Below the pieces are notes generated by a model. It ran no database searches and had not been told where the DNA came from. It saw only the letters and a program-made list of their open reading frames with translations. A stretch of 64,000 nucleotides of DNA from NCBI GenBank assembly GCA_034002905.1, contig JAVEZQ010000005.1, positions 1-64,000 of the forward strand, written 5' to 3'. The position numbers were made by a program, and so were the translations under genes. Source of the DNA: UBA8914 sp034002905. GTDB lineage: Bacteria; Pseudomonadota; Alphaproteobacteria; UBA9219. Position 1 is the stretch's first letter. Each line of letters begins with the position of its first letter. Of the stretch, positions 16,166 through 25,334 are shown one piece after another.

Positions 16166-18070
16166 GTGGATTTAGGAAGTATGGAAAAAGAGTCTTTAAA
16201 ATCAGCCCACTTACGTAAGGGGCGCACTGGTTTTGACCGAGGATGCGAGGTTTTGCGCACGCATTTAAAGGTTATGCCCCAGACGTCAGGTGTTTACCGC
16301 ATGCTGAGTCAGGATGGCACGGTTCTGTATGTCGGTAAGGCGAAAAACCTCAAAAAGCGAGTGACAAGTTATACCCAGATTGCTCGGTTGCCGGTCCGCT
16401 TGCAACGCATGGTGGCGCAAACGCGCGATATGGAGATCGTTACGACCCATACGGAGAGCGAAGCGCTCTTACTTGAAGCAAATCTAATCCAGCGCTTTAT
16501 GCCGCCTTTCAATGTTCTTTTGCGTGATGATAAAAGCTTTCCCTATATTTTACTCACGCGCGACCATGATTTCCCCCAGATTGTAAAGCATCGTGGCGCT
16601 AAAAAGAGAAAGGGTGAGTATTTTGGGCCTTTTGCCTCAGGCGCTTCGGTGACTGAAACGCTGATGCTTTTGCAAAAGCTATTCAAAATACGGAATTGCA
16701 GTGACAGCTATTTTGCAGCGCGCAAGCGCCCCTGTCTTCAGTACCATATTAAACGTTGCACAGCACCTTGTTGTGGACATGTCTCGCAATCAGATTATGA
16801 AGAGCAAGTGCAGGAGTTGTTGTCCTTTTTAAAAGGGCAAGCGCATGATGTCCAAAAGCGGTTAGCCGATGAAATGCAGAAAGCAAGCAACGCCATGGCT
16901 TTTGAACGCGCTGCCGAACTTCGCGACCGGATTAAGCTGCTGACAAGTATACAGGCCAAACAAGATATCAATGTTCAGGGAATGGGCGATGCCGACATTA
17001 TCGCCTTGCACAGAGAAGGCAGCCATTCGGCAATTCAAATTTTCTTTTTCCGGGCTGACCGTAATTACGGCACCCGTACCTATTTCCCCTCACATGATAA
17101 GGATATTCCGACGGCTGAAATACTTGCCTCCTTTATTGGCCAATTCTATCGCGATAAAGAACCGCCGCCACTCGTTTTGTTGAGCGATCTGCCGGACCAA
17201 CCCGAATTGTTCGCATCGGCGCTATCTGAGCAGGCCGGACGAAAGGTTCGTCTTGTGGTGCCAAAACTTGATAAGAAACGTCGGGTCGTCGAGCATGCCT
17301 TATCGAATGCAAAGGAGGCGCTTGGACGACGATTGTCAAATGCCCGGGAGCAGAAGCATTTGCTTTCTCGTGTGGCGAATCTATTTGGCCTTGATGGGGA
17401 TATCAAGAGGATTGAGGTTTATGATAACTCCCATACGTCTGGCAGCTATGCCATCGGCGCGATGATTGCTGCGGGGCCAGATGGTTTTTTAAAGAAAACG
17501 TATCGAAAGTTTAATATCCGCCAAGCGAATGCACAGGACGACTTTGCTATGATGGAGGAAGTTCTGACACGGCGCTTTAGTCGTCTCGTATCCGAAGATC
17601 CAGAGAGGACATCGGGTCTTTGGCCCGATCTTGTGCTGATTGATGGCGGGGTCGGACAACGGAACAAGGTTCAAAAGGTTATGGAGGCGTTGGGCATCGA
17701 GGGCGTTTCGTTGGTCGGCATTGCCAAAGGGCCCGATCGAAACGCTGGACGGGAGCGTTATTTTGTCGAAGGAAGAGATCCCTTTACGCTGGAACACGGG
17801 GATCCTGTCCATTTTTATTTACAACGGTTACGGGATGAGGCGCACCGTTATGCCATTGGGACTCACCGGGCACGGCGGGAGAAGGCGTTAACCTATTCCG
17901 GATTAGAGGAAATCCCCGGTATAGGCCCAAAAAGGAAAAAGGCGCTATTACAGCACTTTGGTTCTGCCAAGGCTTTGGCAGGGGCCAGAATTGAAGATTT
18001 GGCGCGGACAGAGGGGGTAAGCCCCCAACTCGCTAAAAAAATATATGATTTTTTTCATAGCAAGGTGTAA
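16166..18070 (+). CDS. uvrC: excinuclease ABC subunit C
   Basis: A 634-residue nuclease of nucleotide excision repair that cuts on both sides of a lesion bound by UvrB. The GIY-YIG domain is near the N-terminus (SGVYRMLSQDGTVLYVGKAKNLKKRV), the conserved acid follows in ALLLEANLIQ, the UvrB-binding UVR motif is FERAAELRDRIKLL, the RNase-H-like 5' nuclease contains RIEVYDNSH and LVLIDGGVGQ, and the C-terminus has tandem helix-hairpin-helix motifs (EIPGIGPKRKKALLQHFG). The frame starts with GTG at 16166; an ATG at 16181 preceded by AGGAAG is an equally good start. It is followed by pgsA after 37 bases. Confidence 0.96.
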   Translation: MDLGSMEKESLKSAHLRKGRTGFDRGCEVLRTHLKVMPQTSGVYRMLSQDGTVLYVGKAKNLKKRVTSYTQIARLPVRLQRMVAQTRDMEIVTTHTESEALLLEANLIQRFMPPFNVLLRDDKSFPYILLTRDHDFPQIVKHRGAKKRKGEYFGPFASGASVTETLMLLQKLFKIRNCSDSYFAARKRPCLQYHIKRCTAPCCGHVSQSDYEEQVQELLSFLKGQAHDVQKRLADEMQKASNAMAFERAAELRDRIKLLTSIQAKQDINVQGMGDADIIALHREGSHSAIQIFFFRADRNYGTRTYFPSHDKDIPTAEILASFIGQFYRDKEPPPLVLLSDLPDQPELFASALSEQAGRKVRLVVPKLDKKRRVVEHALSNAKEALGRRLSNAREQKHLLSRVANLFGLDGDIKRIEVYDNSHTSGSYAIGAMIAAGPDGFLKKTYRKFNIRQANAQDDFAMMEEVLTRRFSRLVSEDPERTSGLWPDLVLIDGGVGQRNKVQKVMEALGIEGVSLVGIAKGPDRNAGRERYFVEGRDPFTLEHGDPVHFYLQRLRDEAHRYAIGTHRARREKALTYSGLEEIPGIGPKRKKALLQHFGSAKALAGARIEDLARTEGVSPQLAKKIYDFFHSKV

Positions 18071-18107
18071 AACAGAATATATTAGATGCCAACGATTGGT
18101 CTGAATT

Positions 18108-18665
18108 ATGTTCAAGTCCCTTGCTAACAAGCTCACGCTGTCGCGTATTTTTCTTATCCCTCTTATTTTGTTTTTGCTGGTGTTGCCTTTCCAGTGGGCC
18201 GCTTGGGCTGCTTGGTTATTGTTCACAGTTGCAGGGGTAACAGATTGGCTCGATGGCTATCTTGCGCGACGTGACAATCAAGTTTCCAAAATTGGGCAAT
18301 TCTTGGACCCAATCGCAGACAAGCTCCTTGTGTCCGCAGTGATCCTTTTGCTTGTTTATAACGAGAAGATAACTGGTCTCACTGTTTTTCCTGCACTCGT
18401 AATTCTTTTACGTGAGGTTGCCGTGTCTGGATTGCGGGAGTTTCTGGCCGATCTTCGCGTGAGTGTGCCTGTTAGTCGTTTGGCCAAATGGAAGACAACA
18501 ATCCAGCTTTTTGCGTTGGGCTTCTTGATTGTCGGAACACAAAATACGCCAGAATGGATTCACGCAACATTCTGGGGCGACGTCTTGTTATGGATCGCAG
18601 CCGTGCTCACGATGATCACGGGCTATGATTATTGGCGCGGCAGCCAGAAGCATTTCGAAGACTAA
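18108..18665 (+). CDS. pgsA: CDP-diacylglycerol-glycerol-3-phosphate 3-phosphatidyltransferase
   Basis: A 185-residue inner-membrane enzyme that makes phosphatidylglycerol phosphate. The CDP-alcohol phosphotransferase signature is complete: DG-x2-AR-x8-G-x3-D-x3-D in DWLDGYLARRDNQVSKIG with QFLDPIADK. Several membrane segments follow. Its product pathway supplies the phosphatidylglycerol that Lgt (at 10.1 kb) uses. The uvrC-pgsA order is conserved in many proteobacteria; moaD/moaE, which often follow in alphaproteobacteria, are absent. Confidence 0.95.
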   Translation: MFKSLANKLTLSRIFLIPLILFLLVLPFQWAAWAAWLLFTVAGVTDWLDGYLARRDNQVSKIGQFLDPIADKLLVSAVILLLVYNEKITGLTVFPALVILLREVAVSGLREFLADLRVSVPVSRLAKWKTTIQLFALGFLIVGTQNTPEWIHATFWGDVLLWIAAVLTMITGYDYWRGSQKHFED

Positions 18666-18674
18666 GGTCAAAGA

Positions 18675-20510
18675 CTACTGCGCGAGTGGTAGGAAACCGT
18701 ATGGCAGTTCAGCACGAACTTGGCCGTTCGTTGTTGCTGCATGGATCAGCGGTGCGGCAGCGCTGAGAACAGAGCTATACTTTGAGGCAAAGTCATAAAA
18801 CATCGCGCTACCGAACTGTAGCCGCTTGAGTAAACGCAGCACAAACATTTCCGGTGTTTCTTCAGGTGGGAACTGCTGGAGCCACATCTTTTCATTCTCG
18901 CTGACTTTGAGTTCTTTCTTCAACGCGTCCACCGCATCGTCGAGCCCACCAAGTTCATCGACAAGCCCTATTTTTACGGCCTGTTCTCCTGTATAAACGC
19001 GACCTTTTGCAAGCTCCGGCATTTTCTCAACGGGGATCTTTCGCGCCGCTGCAACATTGTCAGTAAAGGCTTTATAGGTTTCATCAAGCATGGCGTTCAT
19101 CCGCTCGCGACCAACCTCATCGAACGGCGAGCGTACGGAGTTGAGAGATTTTTGCTGGCTGTCACCGACTGTATCCCAGGTAATGCCGATTTTATCGAAC
19201 AGGCCTCCCATCACAAATTTTCCGGCTACAACGCCGATGGAGCCCGTAATCGTTGCTGGGTCGGCAAAAATTTTATCCGCATTCATCGAAATCCAGTAAC
19301 CACCAGAGGCAGCAACGCGTCCCATAGAGACATAGACCGGCTTTTTGCTTTCCTTTGCCTTGATGAGTGCGCGACGTATTTTTTCGGATGCGACGGGCGA
19401 GCCTCCGGGGCTATTGACCCGAAACAGGATAGCTTTGACATCCTCATCCTTGGCGGCTTGTCGGAAAGCTTTGGTAATTTCTTCTGTGGCCATAACATCA
19501 CTGTCTGCCAGATGAGAAGGTCCGGAGTCAGGCGTATCGGTTATCATTCCCTCGGCATAGATAAGCGCGATAGTTCCTTTCGCGGGTATTTTTTCGCGTT
19601 CGCGTGCTTTAAAGTAAAGGTAGGTGTCCGGGCTTACAGGTGTTGTTTTCTCGCCATACTGTTTTTGCAGGAGATCAACGATCTCATCTTCGTAGCCTAC
19701 TGTGGTAACAAGAGATTTGGCCTGAGCTTCCTTTGTGGTATAGGGGCCTGCCTTGAGTAGTCCATTTGCCTGCTCGATAGAGATTTTACGACCGCCAGCG
19801 AGAAGGGCAGACGTCTGGCTGTTTAGGCTATCGAGCATAGCGGTCATGTTTTCTTTGACAGGTTCAGAAAAAGAATCTTGAGAGAAACTCTCCATCACAG
19901 ACTTGTATTCCGCGCGTCGCATAAAATCAGTTGTAATTCCTAGGCGTGCAAGAGCCTCCTTGCCAAACGGCGCTTCAATATTTTTTTCTCCAAGACCAAC
20001 AACGCCAATCGGCTGAACCCAAATCTGATCAAAGTATGATGCCAGAAGGTAGCTGTTGGCCGTTCCACTAAAGTCACCATAACTGTCGGCGTAGGCAAAG
20101 GTCGCCTTGCCCTTTTCACGAAGTTTCTGGAGTTCTTTCGCTATTTCTTGTGTATAGACGAGTGATGGCTGTTGAGGGCCGAATTTAGCGTAGATGGCTT
20201 TGACGCGTGGATCATCCTTAGCAAAGTTCAGGGCACGCGTGATGTACATAATCGGCGTCTGCGTTTCTTCGGAAAGTAAATCAGAAAGCGCAAAAGAGAA
20301 ACCCTGTGGCCTTTCAACAATAGGCGCGGTGAAATCAAGCTTGAGAACCATCGAGTCCGGTATTTTAGGCGCCTCAATCTCTCTGCCCGCCAAATAACTC
20401 CACGTCATATAGGCCCCTGACGCAATACTCAACGTCATCACAAAACCGATGACCGCAAATATGCGGATAATTGTATATTTGAGATTAAACTTCGGGAGGC
20501 TGATGTTCAC
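18675..20510 (-). CDS. sppA: signal peptide peptidase SppA, 67K type
   Basis: A 611-residue membrane serine protease that degrades leftover signal peptides. One N-terminal membrane segment (about 12-35) is followed by two ClpP-like repeats. The catalytic lysine is expected in the first repeat at EYKSVMESF and the serine in the second at RVAASGGYWIS; VNSPGGSP and ITGSIGVVAG match the family. Length is that of the E. coli-type long form. It converges with pgsA and lies 11 bases after pheA, so it may be co-transcribed with pheA. Confidence 0.94.
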   Translation of the reverse strand: MNISLPKFNLKYTIIRIFAVIGFVMTLSIASGAYMTWSYLAGREIEAPKIPDSMVLKLDFTAPIVERPQGFSFALSDLLSEETQTPIMYITRALNFAKDDPRVKAIYAKFGPQQPSLVYTQEIAKELQKLREKGKATFAYADSYGDFSGTANSYLLASYFDQIWVQPIGVVGLGEKNIEAPFGKEALARLGITTDFMRRAEYKSVMESFSQDSFSEPVKENMTAMLDSLNSQTSALLAGGRKISIEQANGLLKAGPYTTKEAQAKSLVTTVGYEDEIVDLLQKQYGEKTTPVSPDTYLYFKAREREKIPAKGTIALIYAEGMITDTPDSGPSHLADSDVMATEEITKAFRQAAKDEDVKAILFRVNSPGGSPVASEKIRRALIKAKESKKPVYVSMGRVAASGGYWISMNADKIFADPATITGSIGVVAGKFVMGGLFDKIGITWDTVGDSQQKSLNSVRSPFDEVGRERMNAMLDETYKAFTDNVAAARKIPVEKMPELAKGRVYTGEQAVKIGLVDELGGLDDAVDALKKELKVSENEKMWLQQFPPEETPEMFVLRLLKRLQFGSAMFYDFASKYSSVLSAAAPLIHAATTNGQVRAELPYGFLPLAQ

Positions 20511-20521
20511 GGGCTATTCCT

Positions 20522-21361
20522 TTATGTGTTGCGGAAAGGGCTTGCCGGATAGGTTCCCATAATTTTGACTTCATGCGCAAAGAAGGCCAATTCCTCCAAG
20601 GCATTCTTGAGTGACGTATCGACAGGATTGCCTTCAACATCGACATAGAACTGTGCAGCCGTAAACTGTCCGTCAACCAGATAGCTTTCCAGCTTGGTGA
20701 TGTTAACCCCGTTTGTCGCAAAGCCTCCTAGAGCCTTGTAAAGAGCGGCCGGAACGCTGCGCACCCTGAAAAGAAGGGTCGTTATGCAGGGGCTGTCATA
20801 GGCTTGCGGCACATTGCATGATTTTGTCAGGACAAGAAAGCGGGTTGTGTTGTTCTTACGATCGGCGATGTCGGCGGCGAGACTGTTCAGGCCATAAATT
20901 TCCCCCGCGACCTCGGAGGCAATAACCCCGATCGTGGGGTCCTTAATGGTTTGGCTCAGTTCTGCGGCTGCGAGCGCCGTGTTGCTTCGTACAACGCTCT
21001 TAATGCCATGATCTCGCAACCACTGGCGGCATTGACCAAGTGCTTGGACATGGCTGTGTACAATGCGGATATCTTCGAGCTTTGATCCCGGTAGCCCAAG
21101 CAAGTGATGCACGACGGGCTGGTAATGTTCGGCGACAATACTCAACCCACTGTTTGGCAAGAGATAGTGTACGTCCGCTACACGCCCTGCGATGGAATTC
21201 TCGATGGGCAACATGGCGAGATCGGCCTTGCCTTCATGGACGGCAGCGATGACGTCTTCAAAGGAAGGGCAAGGAACGGCGGCATAATCGGGTACGGCGC
21301 GGCGACATGCCAAATCAGAATATGACCCCGGTTCCCCTAAGAAAGCGATGTGATGTGTCAT
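20522..21361 (-). CDS. pheA: prephenate dehydratase
   Basis: A monofunctional enzyme of phenylalanine synthesis, 279 residues from the ATG at 21361. The substrate domain starts IAFLGEPGSYSDLACR and contains the essential Thr-Arg-Phe in NNTTRFLVL; the C-terminal ACT domain, which binds phenylalanine for feedback inhibition, has NITKLESYLVDG. The frame extends 19 residues upstream to a GTG at 21418, but the family begins near IAFLGEPG, so I choose the ATG. No chorismate mutase domain is fused. The class II DAHP synthase at the right end of the window feeds the same pathway. Confidence 0.94.
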   Translation of the reverse strand: MTHHIAFLGEPGSYSDLACRRAVPDYAAVPCPSFEDVIAAVHEGKADLAMLPIENSIAGRVADVHYLLPNSGLSIVAEHYQPVVHHLLGLPGSKLEDIRIVHSHVQALGQCRQWLRDHGIKSVVRSNTALAAAELSQTIKDPTIGVIASEVAGEIYGLNSLAADIADRKNNTTRFLVLTKSCNVPQAYDSPCITTLLFRVRSVPAALYKALGGFATNGVNITKLESYLVDGQFTAAQFYVDVEGNPVDTSLKNALEELAFFAHEVKIMGTYPASPFRNT

Positions 21362-21475
21362 GTGTCTGAAGTGCTCTTTTTTAAGCCTTTCGTCAAGATT
21401 CTCTTCAAAATTCTGCACTTTCTTTTCAATAGCTGAGCAGGTATCTTCAGGCTCGATTTTGGTGAGGAGTGTGGC

Positions 21476-22270
21476 ATGGCTTTAGTTTGTCCCGATATGT
21501 TTGTTGAGTTAGCCCAGCGTTTGGTCTTGGCGAGCGGGAAGGTTATTACGGCCCATTTTCGTAAACCTTTTTCGGTTGAGGAAAAGCAGGATCTTTCACC
21601 TGTTACGATTGCGGACCGAGAGTCTGAGGCGGCCATTCGGCGTATTTTGGAGGCTGAACGGCCTCAGGACGGCATCGTCGGCGAGGAATTTGGCGTTTCG
21701 GGCGAGGGTAAAGAGTTTCAATGGGTTATCGACCCAATCGACGGAACACGCGCGTTTGCTTCTGGTAAGCCGCTTTTCGGCACGCTGATCGCGTTGCTAC
21801 AAAATGGCGTGCCTATACTCGGTGTTATTGATCAGCCGATTCTGAATGAAACATGGGTCGGAGCTGTCGGACAGCCTACTCGTCTGAATGGTCAGATCTG
21901 TAAAACAAGAACTTCGTGTGGCGGTTTATCGCATGCCATTGCCAATCTGGGGCCTCAGGCCTTCCCGTTTGGCAATGCTGTGGCGCTGGATGCCTATCGT
22001 CGGCTTAGCAAGGCCGTCAAGACGACATCGGTTGGCGGTGATTGCTATACCTATGGTCTTGTCGCTTCGGGGCATATTGATGTCGCGATTGAGCATGACC
22101 TCAATCTTTATGATTTTGCGGCCCTTGTCCCAATCGTTGAAGGTGCTGGCGGCAGAATGACAGACTGGAACGGGAACCCGCTCAATGATCGTTCGGATGG
22201 ACATGTCCTCGCGCTTGGCAATCCATCACTCTTACCAGACATGGTCGAGTTGCTTGAAGGGGCCTTATAA
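21476..22270 (+). CDS. hisN: histidinol-phosphatase, inositol-monophosphatase family
   Basis: A 264-residue Mg-dependent phosphatase. Metal-binding motifs are GEEFGV, DPIDGTRAF and the C-terminal LNLYDFAALVPIVEGAGG; ITAHFRKP and SPVTIADRESE near the start are typical of the HisN branch (step before last of histidine synthesis), although inositol monophosphatases share them. GGDCYTYGLVASGHIDVAIE fits HisN. Divergent from pheA; followed by the HpnL-like gene after 11 bases. Confidence 0.85.
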   Translation: MALVCPDMFVELAQRLVLASGKVITAHFRKPFSVEEKQDLSPVTIADRESEAAIRRILEAERPQDGIVGEEFGVSGEGKEFQWVIDPIDGTRAFASGKPLFGTLIALLQNGVPILGVIDQPILNETWVGAVGQPTRLNGQICKTRTSCGGLSHAIANLGPQAFPFGNAVALDAYRRLSKAVKTTSVGGDCYTYGLVASGHIDVAIEHDLNLYDFAALVPIVEGAGGRMTDWNGNPLNDRSDGHVLALGNPSLLPDMVELLEGAL

Positions 22271-22281
22271 AGGGTATTGAT

Positions 22282-23256
22282 GTGATTAAAGCTGCTATCT
22301 TTTTTGGCCTTGTCGGGTTGTTGATTGCCACAGGCGTCATCGCATGGTCTGGGTATGATCAGGTTTTAGAAGCGCTTGAGAAGGCAGGACTGGGCATCAT
22401 CTGGACAAGTTTGTTCCACATCGTACCGATGATCGCCTGTGTCTTGGGTTGGCAGGCGCTTATGCCGGCCCATGCTCGTGCGAGTAAAGCATTCTTCCTC
22501 TACGTGTTGTGGATACGGGCCTCGATTAACAATCTAATGCCCGTTGCACGTATCGGCGGAGAAATAGTTTCTGTCCGCTTGATGATGAAATACGGAATCC
22601 ACAAATCTCCGGCCATTGCCTCGACGGTTGTCGAGATTACGACATCTATCATGGCCCAGTTTGTTTTTGTTTTGTTGGGTATTTTGTTATTTGCAACTCA
22701 TGTCACCAATCAGAATTTGATGGCCAAGCTTATGTGGGGACTGGTCATATCCGCTCCGGCAATAGCCCTGATGTTTTGGGTGCAGCGTGTCGGGTTCTTT
22801 TCCCTCTTTGATAAACTATTTCATATACTTTTCCGCGAAAAGTGGGCGCGCTTTGCAGGGGGTGCCGCAAGGCTGGATAAGGCTGTAAGGGTTATGTATC
22901 GACGGCGCGACAAGGCGATTTATTGCTTTGTGATGCAATTTTTTTCCTGGGCTTTATGCAGCGTGGAGATATGGCTTGCACTTAAGTTTCTGGGTCATCC
23001 GATGTCTCTTGCGGAATGCATGATGATTGAAGCTCTTATTCAGGCGACGGGGAGCGCTGCTTTTATTGTTCCCGGTGCGCTTGGCGTGCAAGAAGCCGGA
23101 TTTCTGCTGTTCGGATCGATGCTTGGGCTAACGCCGGAAATTGCAGCGGCTCTTGCCGTTATTCGTCGTTGTCGTGATTTAATCCTCTATGTTCCGGGGC
23201 TGATTTTCTGGCAGTTCCAGGAAGGACGCTGGCTATTAGAGCGAACTCCTCAATAG
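22282..23256 (+). CDS. HpnL-like flippase-family membrane protein
   Basis: A 324-residue protein with about seven to eight membrane segments, of the lysylphosphatidylglycerol-synthase transmembrane / HpnL family. Conserved parts are WIRASINNLMPVARIGGEIVSVRLM, STVVEITTSIMAQFVFVLLG, and ATGSAAFIVPGALGVQEAGFLLFG near the C-terminus. HpnL is tied to hopanoid lipids in some species, and related proteins flip lipids. No hopanoid genes are in the window, but the facing genes encode a PIG-L deacetylase and a glycosyltransferase, so a lipid-linked or glycolipid transport role is plausible. Its last 98 bases overlap the end of the opposite-strand PIG-L gene. Confidence 0.8.
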   Translation: MIKAAIFFGLVGLLIATGVIAWSGYDQVLEALEKAGLGIIWTSLFHIVPMIACVLGWQALMPAHARASKAFFLYVLWIRASINNLMPVARIGGEIVSVRLMMKYGIHKSPAIASTVVEITTSIMAQFVFVLLGILLFATHVTNQNLMAKLMWGLVISAPAIALMFWVQRVGFFSLFDKLFHILFREKWARFAGGAARLDKAVRVMYRRRDKAIYCFVMQFFSWALCSVEIWLALKFLGHPMSLAECMMIEALIQATGSAAFIVPGALGVQEAGFLLFGSMLGLTPEIAAALAVIRRCRDLILYVPGLIFWQFQEGRWLLERTPQ

Positions 23257-24010
23257 CCGCACACACATCCAAAGGATTGGTTCGGTCAACCCGTGGATGG
23301 TGAAACGGAACCCAGTTAAAGCGTTTGTACCAAAGCTTGCCTTCATGGGCAGGCTTTCCATAGTTATATTCGGCCAGCGGCCGGAACGTTTCTTTTATTA
23401 TTGTGACATAATTCAAATTGCTTTTTTCAGAGGCATAGAGCGACAGGCATTCCCGTTTAAACGCTTGCTCACTTTCGTTGAGCGTCAAAACGGTTTCCGT
23501 GCCGTTTGGATAGGGAAAGGTGTTATTCATGACCTTCCCGCCGCAGAAGTTGTACTCTGCGAACTCAAGGATATCGATGTGATCTGCCATATAAGATGAT
23601 AATCCGTTCAGGGCATCATGATCGGCATTTCCGCCTTCGTAAGCCGGAACCCAAAGCTGATCGATGGTATAGCTGTGAATGGCTTCCTGTATCTCAAGAT
23701 AGACATCTGACAATTCTCGCCACAGGTACCGTGCGTCGCGTGTTGGTGTATTAAGCAGGGTTAAATTAAGCTTAGCGGCAACATGATGGGCCTCATTCAA
23801 ACGGATCCCAATGTGATTGTGATAGTGCTTTCGCTGCCACGGCCAAAGATTGGATAAAGAAGAACAGCCGTGTGTCAGGAAAAGCCCAAAGAGCTTCGCT
23901 CCTTGGGCGCGAGCGCACAAAGCCGCCGCGCAGAATCCCACGATTTCATCATCGGGGTGCGGAATTAAGATGAGTATGCGGCGCCCAAACACCGGAAAAG
24001 AAGATGTCAT
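23159..24010 (-). CDS. PIG-L family deacetylase
   Basis: A 283-residue zinc-dependent deacetylase of the LmbE/PIG-L fold. The metal motif HPDDE is at residues 18-22 (IPHPDDEIVGF), and the second histidine element appears in GNADHDALNGL. The family removes N-acetyl groups from GlcNAc in glycolipids and thiol precursors. It starts inside the stop of the upstream GT4 gene (4-base overlap), a pairing that recalls BshA/BshB or MshA/MshB; a sugar-linked acetyl substrate made by that enzyme is the natural inference. The C-terminal 33 residues overlap the HpnL-like gene in antiparallel. Confidence 0.85.
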   Translation of the reverse strand: MTSSFPVFGRRILILIPHPDDEIVGFCAAALCARAQGAKLFGLFLTHGCSSLSNLWPWQRKHYHNHIGIRLNEAHHVAAKLNLTLLNTPTRDARYLWRELSDVYLEIQEAIHSYTIDQLWVPAYEGGNADHDALNGLSSYMADHIDILEFAEYNFCGGKVMNNTFPYPNGTETVLTLNESEQAFKRECLSLYASEKSNLNYVTIIKETFRPLAEYNYGKPAHEGKLWYKRFNWVPFHHPRVDRTNPLDVCAAIEEFALIASVLPGTARKSAPEHRGLNHDNDE

Positions 24011-25302
24011 CGCATGATCTTAGCCGCAATGGCCGCCTTGTGCCAGGCCGGCAAGAGATCTTCGGCCAGAACGTCTGTCCAATTTGCGATATGGGTATCG
24101 GCGTAGGCCGAGGCAACTTTGCTCATATGGATGCGTTTGTTTTTCGAGTTGACGATATCTCTAAGCGCATTGGTCCAGTTCTCAACGCCGCTAGGCACGA
24201 CATCCATGGCAGGCGTATAATCGAATAGCTTGGCGATACCACTTTTTTCAGAAACAAGAACAGGAAGCCCAGAGGTCATTGCTTCCACGCCTGCCATACT
24301 CCGGATCTCAACCTCGGATGTCAAAGCAAGCAAATCGGCGCTTGCATAAAGGACAGCAAGATCTTCAGGATGGACAAAACCAGCCACTGTTACATGGTCG
24401 CCCAGACGTTCCTTTAGGTCATTTGCTGCCGGACCTAGTCCTGCGGTGATCAGGTGAACAGGCTTCCCTTCAGCGATAAGGTTTTCAAGGGCTTCGATCA
24501 GTGTATAGATGTTTTTGCCCACATCAAGCCTGCCGACAAAAAGGATGATCACTTGTTCGGCAGGAATACGATAGGTAACCTCAACCTCATCCCGGCTCAT
24601 CCTATGGGGGCCAAACATATGCCGGTCGACACCTAAACGGATGACGTGCGTATTTTCATCGCCAATGACGCTGGCCGCAAGCTGGTGATCCTCTTCACGC
24701 GTGTAAAGAGCGGCGCTGCAAGCGGTAAGATGCTTTTTAAGACGTTTGCGCTTTTTGGCTTCCTGTCTTTCCGGTAAGCGCAATGTCTCAATTAAAAACT
24801 TGGATAAGATTCCTTCTCCAAAGATTTTCTCAATGGTCAGCTTTGTAAAAACACGGGCATAGGCCGGGGTATCCGTATGAAAACTGGTCACAATCGGAAT
24901 GCCATATGTGGCTTTGACCTTTTCAGCTGTCTGTGCGTAGGCAAAAAAGCCATCGGTTGTATGGATCACGTCGTAGTGAATGAGTTCTTCCGCAAGTGTC
25001 CGGTGATACTTTGCTAAATCGGTGTTGTCAGGGACATACGGTAAGAACTTCAGTTTTTCGGTGCTAAAAACAGGCGGTAGTTGCTTGATCCGTGCCTTAT
25101 CGCTGAGTGTTTCAGTAAGAGTTTCTCCTGAGCAATAGAGTGTGAGGTCAAGGGGTAAGTCGCTTTGTGCTGCGGCTTGTGCAATACGTTCCCACCCCTT
25201 GATATGCCCACCGGAGAGGGGCGAACGAGGAAGGTCGATAAGGGCGGCGACGCGTAGGGGGTTTAGGCTTGTCATTTCCTGCTGAATTGTCTCTAATTGC
25301 AT
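24007..25302 (-). CDS. GT4 family glycosyltransferase
   Basis: A 431-residue GT-B enzyme. The N-terminal Rossmann domain has SGGHIKGWERIAQAAAQ and YDVIHTTDGFFAYAQTAEK; the nucleotide-sugar domain has ILFVGRLDVGKNIYTLIEALENL, VAGFVHPEDLAVLYASADLLALTS and the EX7E-type segment EIRSMAGVEAMTSGLPVLVSE. The overall look is that of GT4 enzymes acting on diacylglycerol or other lipids, but no acceptor can be named. It is translationally coupled to the PIG-L deacetylase. The start used gives M-Q-L-E-T; a later ATG at residue 10 (MTSLNPLRVAALID) is also possible. It is divergent from the secreted hydrolase-like gene, with a short shared upstream region. Confidence 0.85.
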   Translation of the reverse strand: MQLETIQQEMTSLNPLRVAALIDLPRSPLSGGHIKGWERIAQAAAQSDLPLDLTLYCSGETLTETLSDKARIKQLPPVFSTEKLKFLPYVPDNTDLAKYHRTLAEELIHYDVIHTTDGFFAYAQTAEKVKATYGIPIVTSFHTDTPAYARVFTKLTIEKIFGEGILSKFLIETLRLPERQEAKKRKRLKKHLTACSAALYTREEDHQLAASVIGDENTHVIRLGVDRHMFGPHRMSRDEVEVTYRIPAEQVIILFVGRLDVGKNIYTLIEALENLIAEGKPVHLITAGLGPAANDLKERLGDHVTVAGFVHPEDLAVLYASADLLALTSEVEIRSMAGVEAMTSGLPVLVSEKSGIAKLFDYTPAMDVVPSGVENWTNALRDIVNSKNKRIHMSKVASAYADTHIANWTDVLAEDLLPAWHKAAIAAKIMR

Positions 25303-25334
25303 CGGGTAATGGGTCCAATCGGGGTGATATTTTC

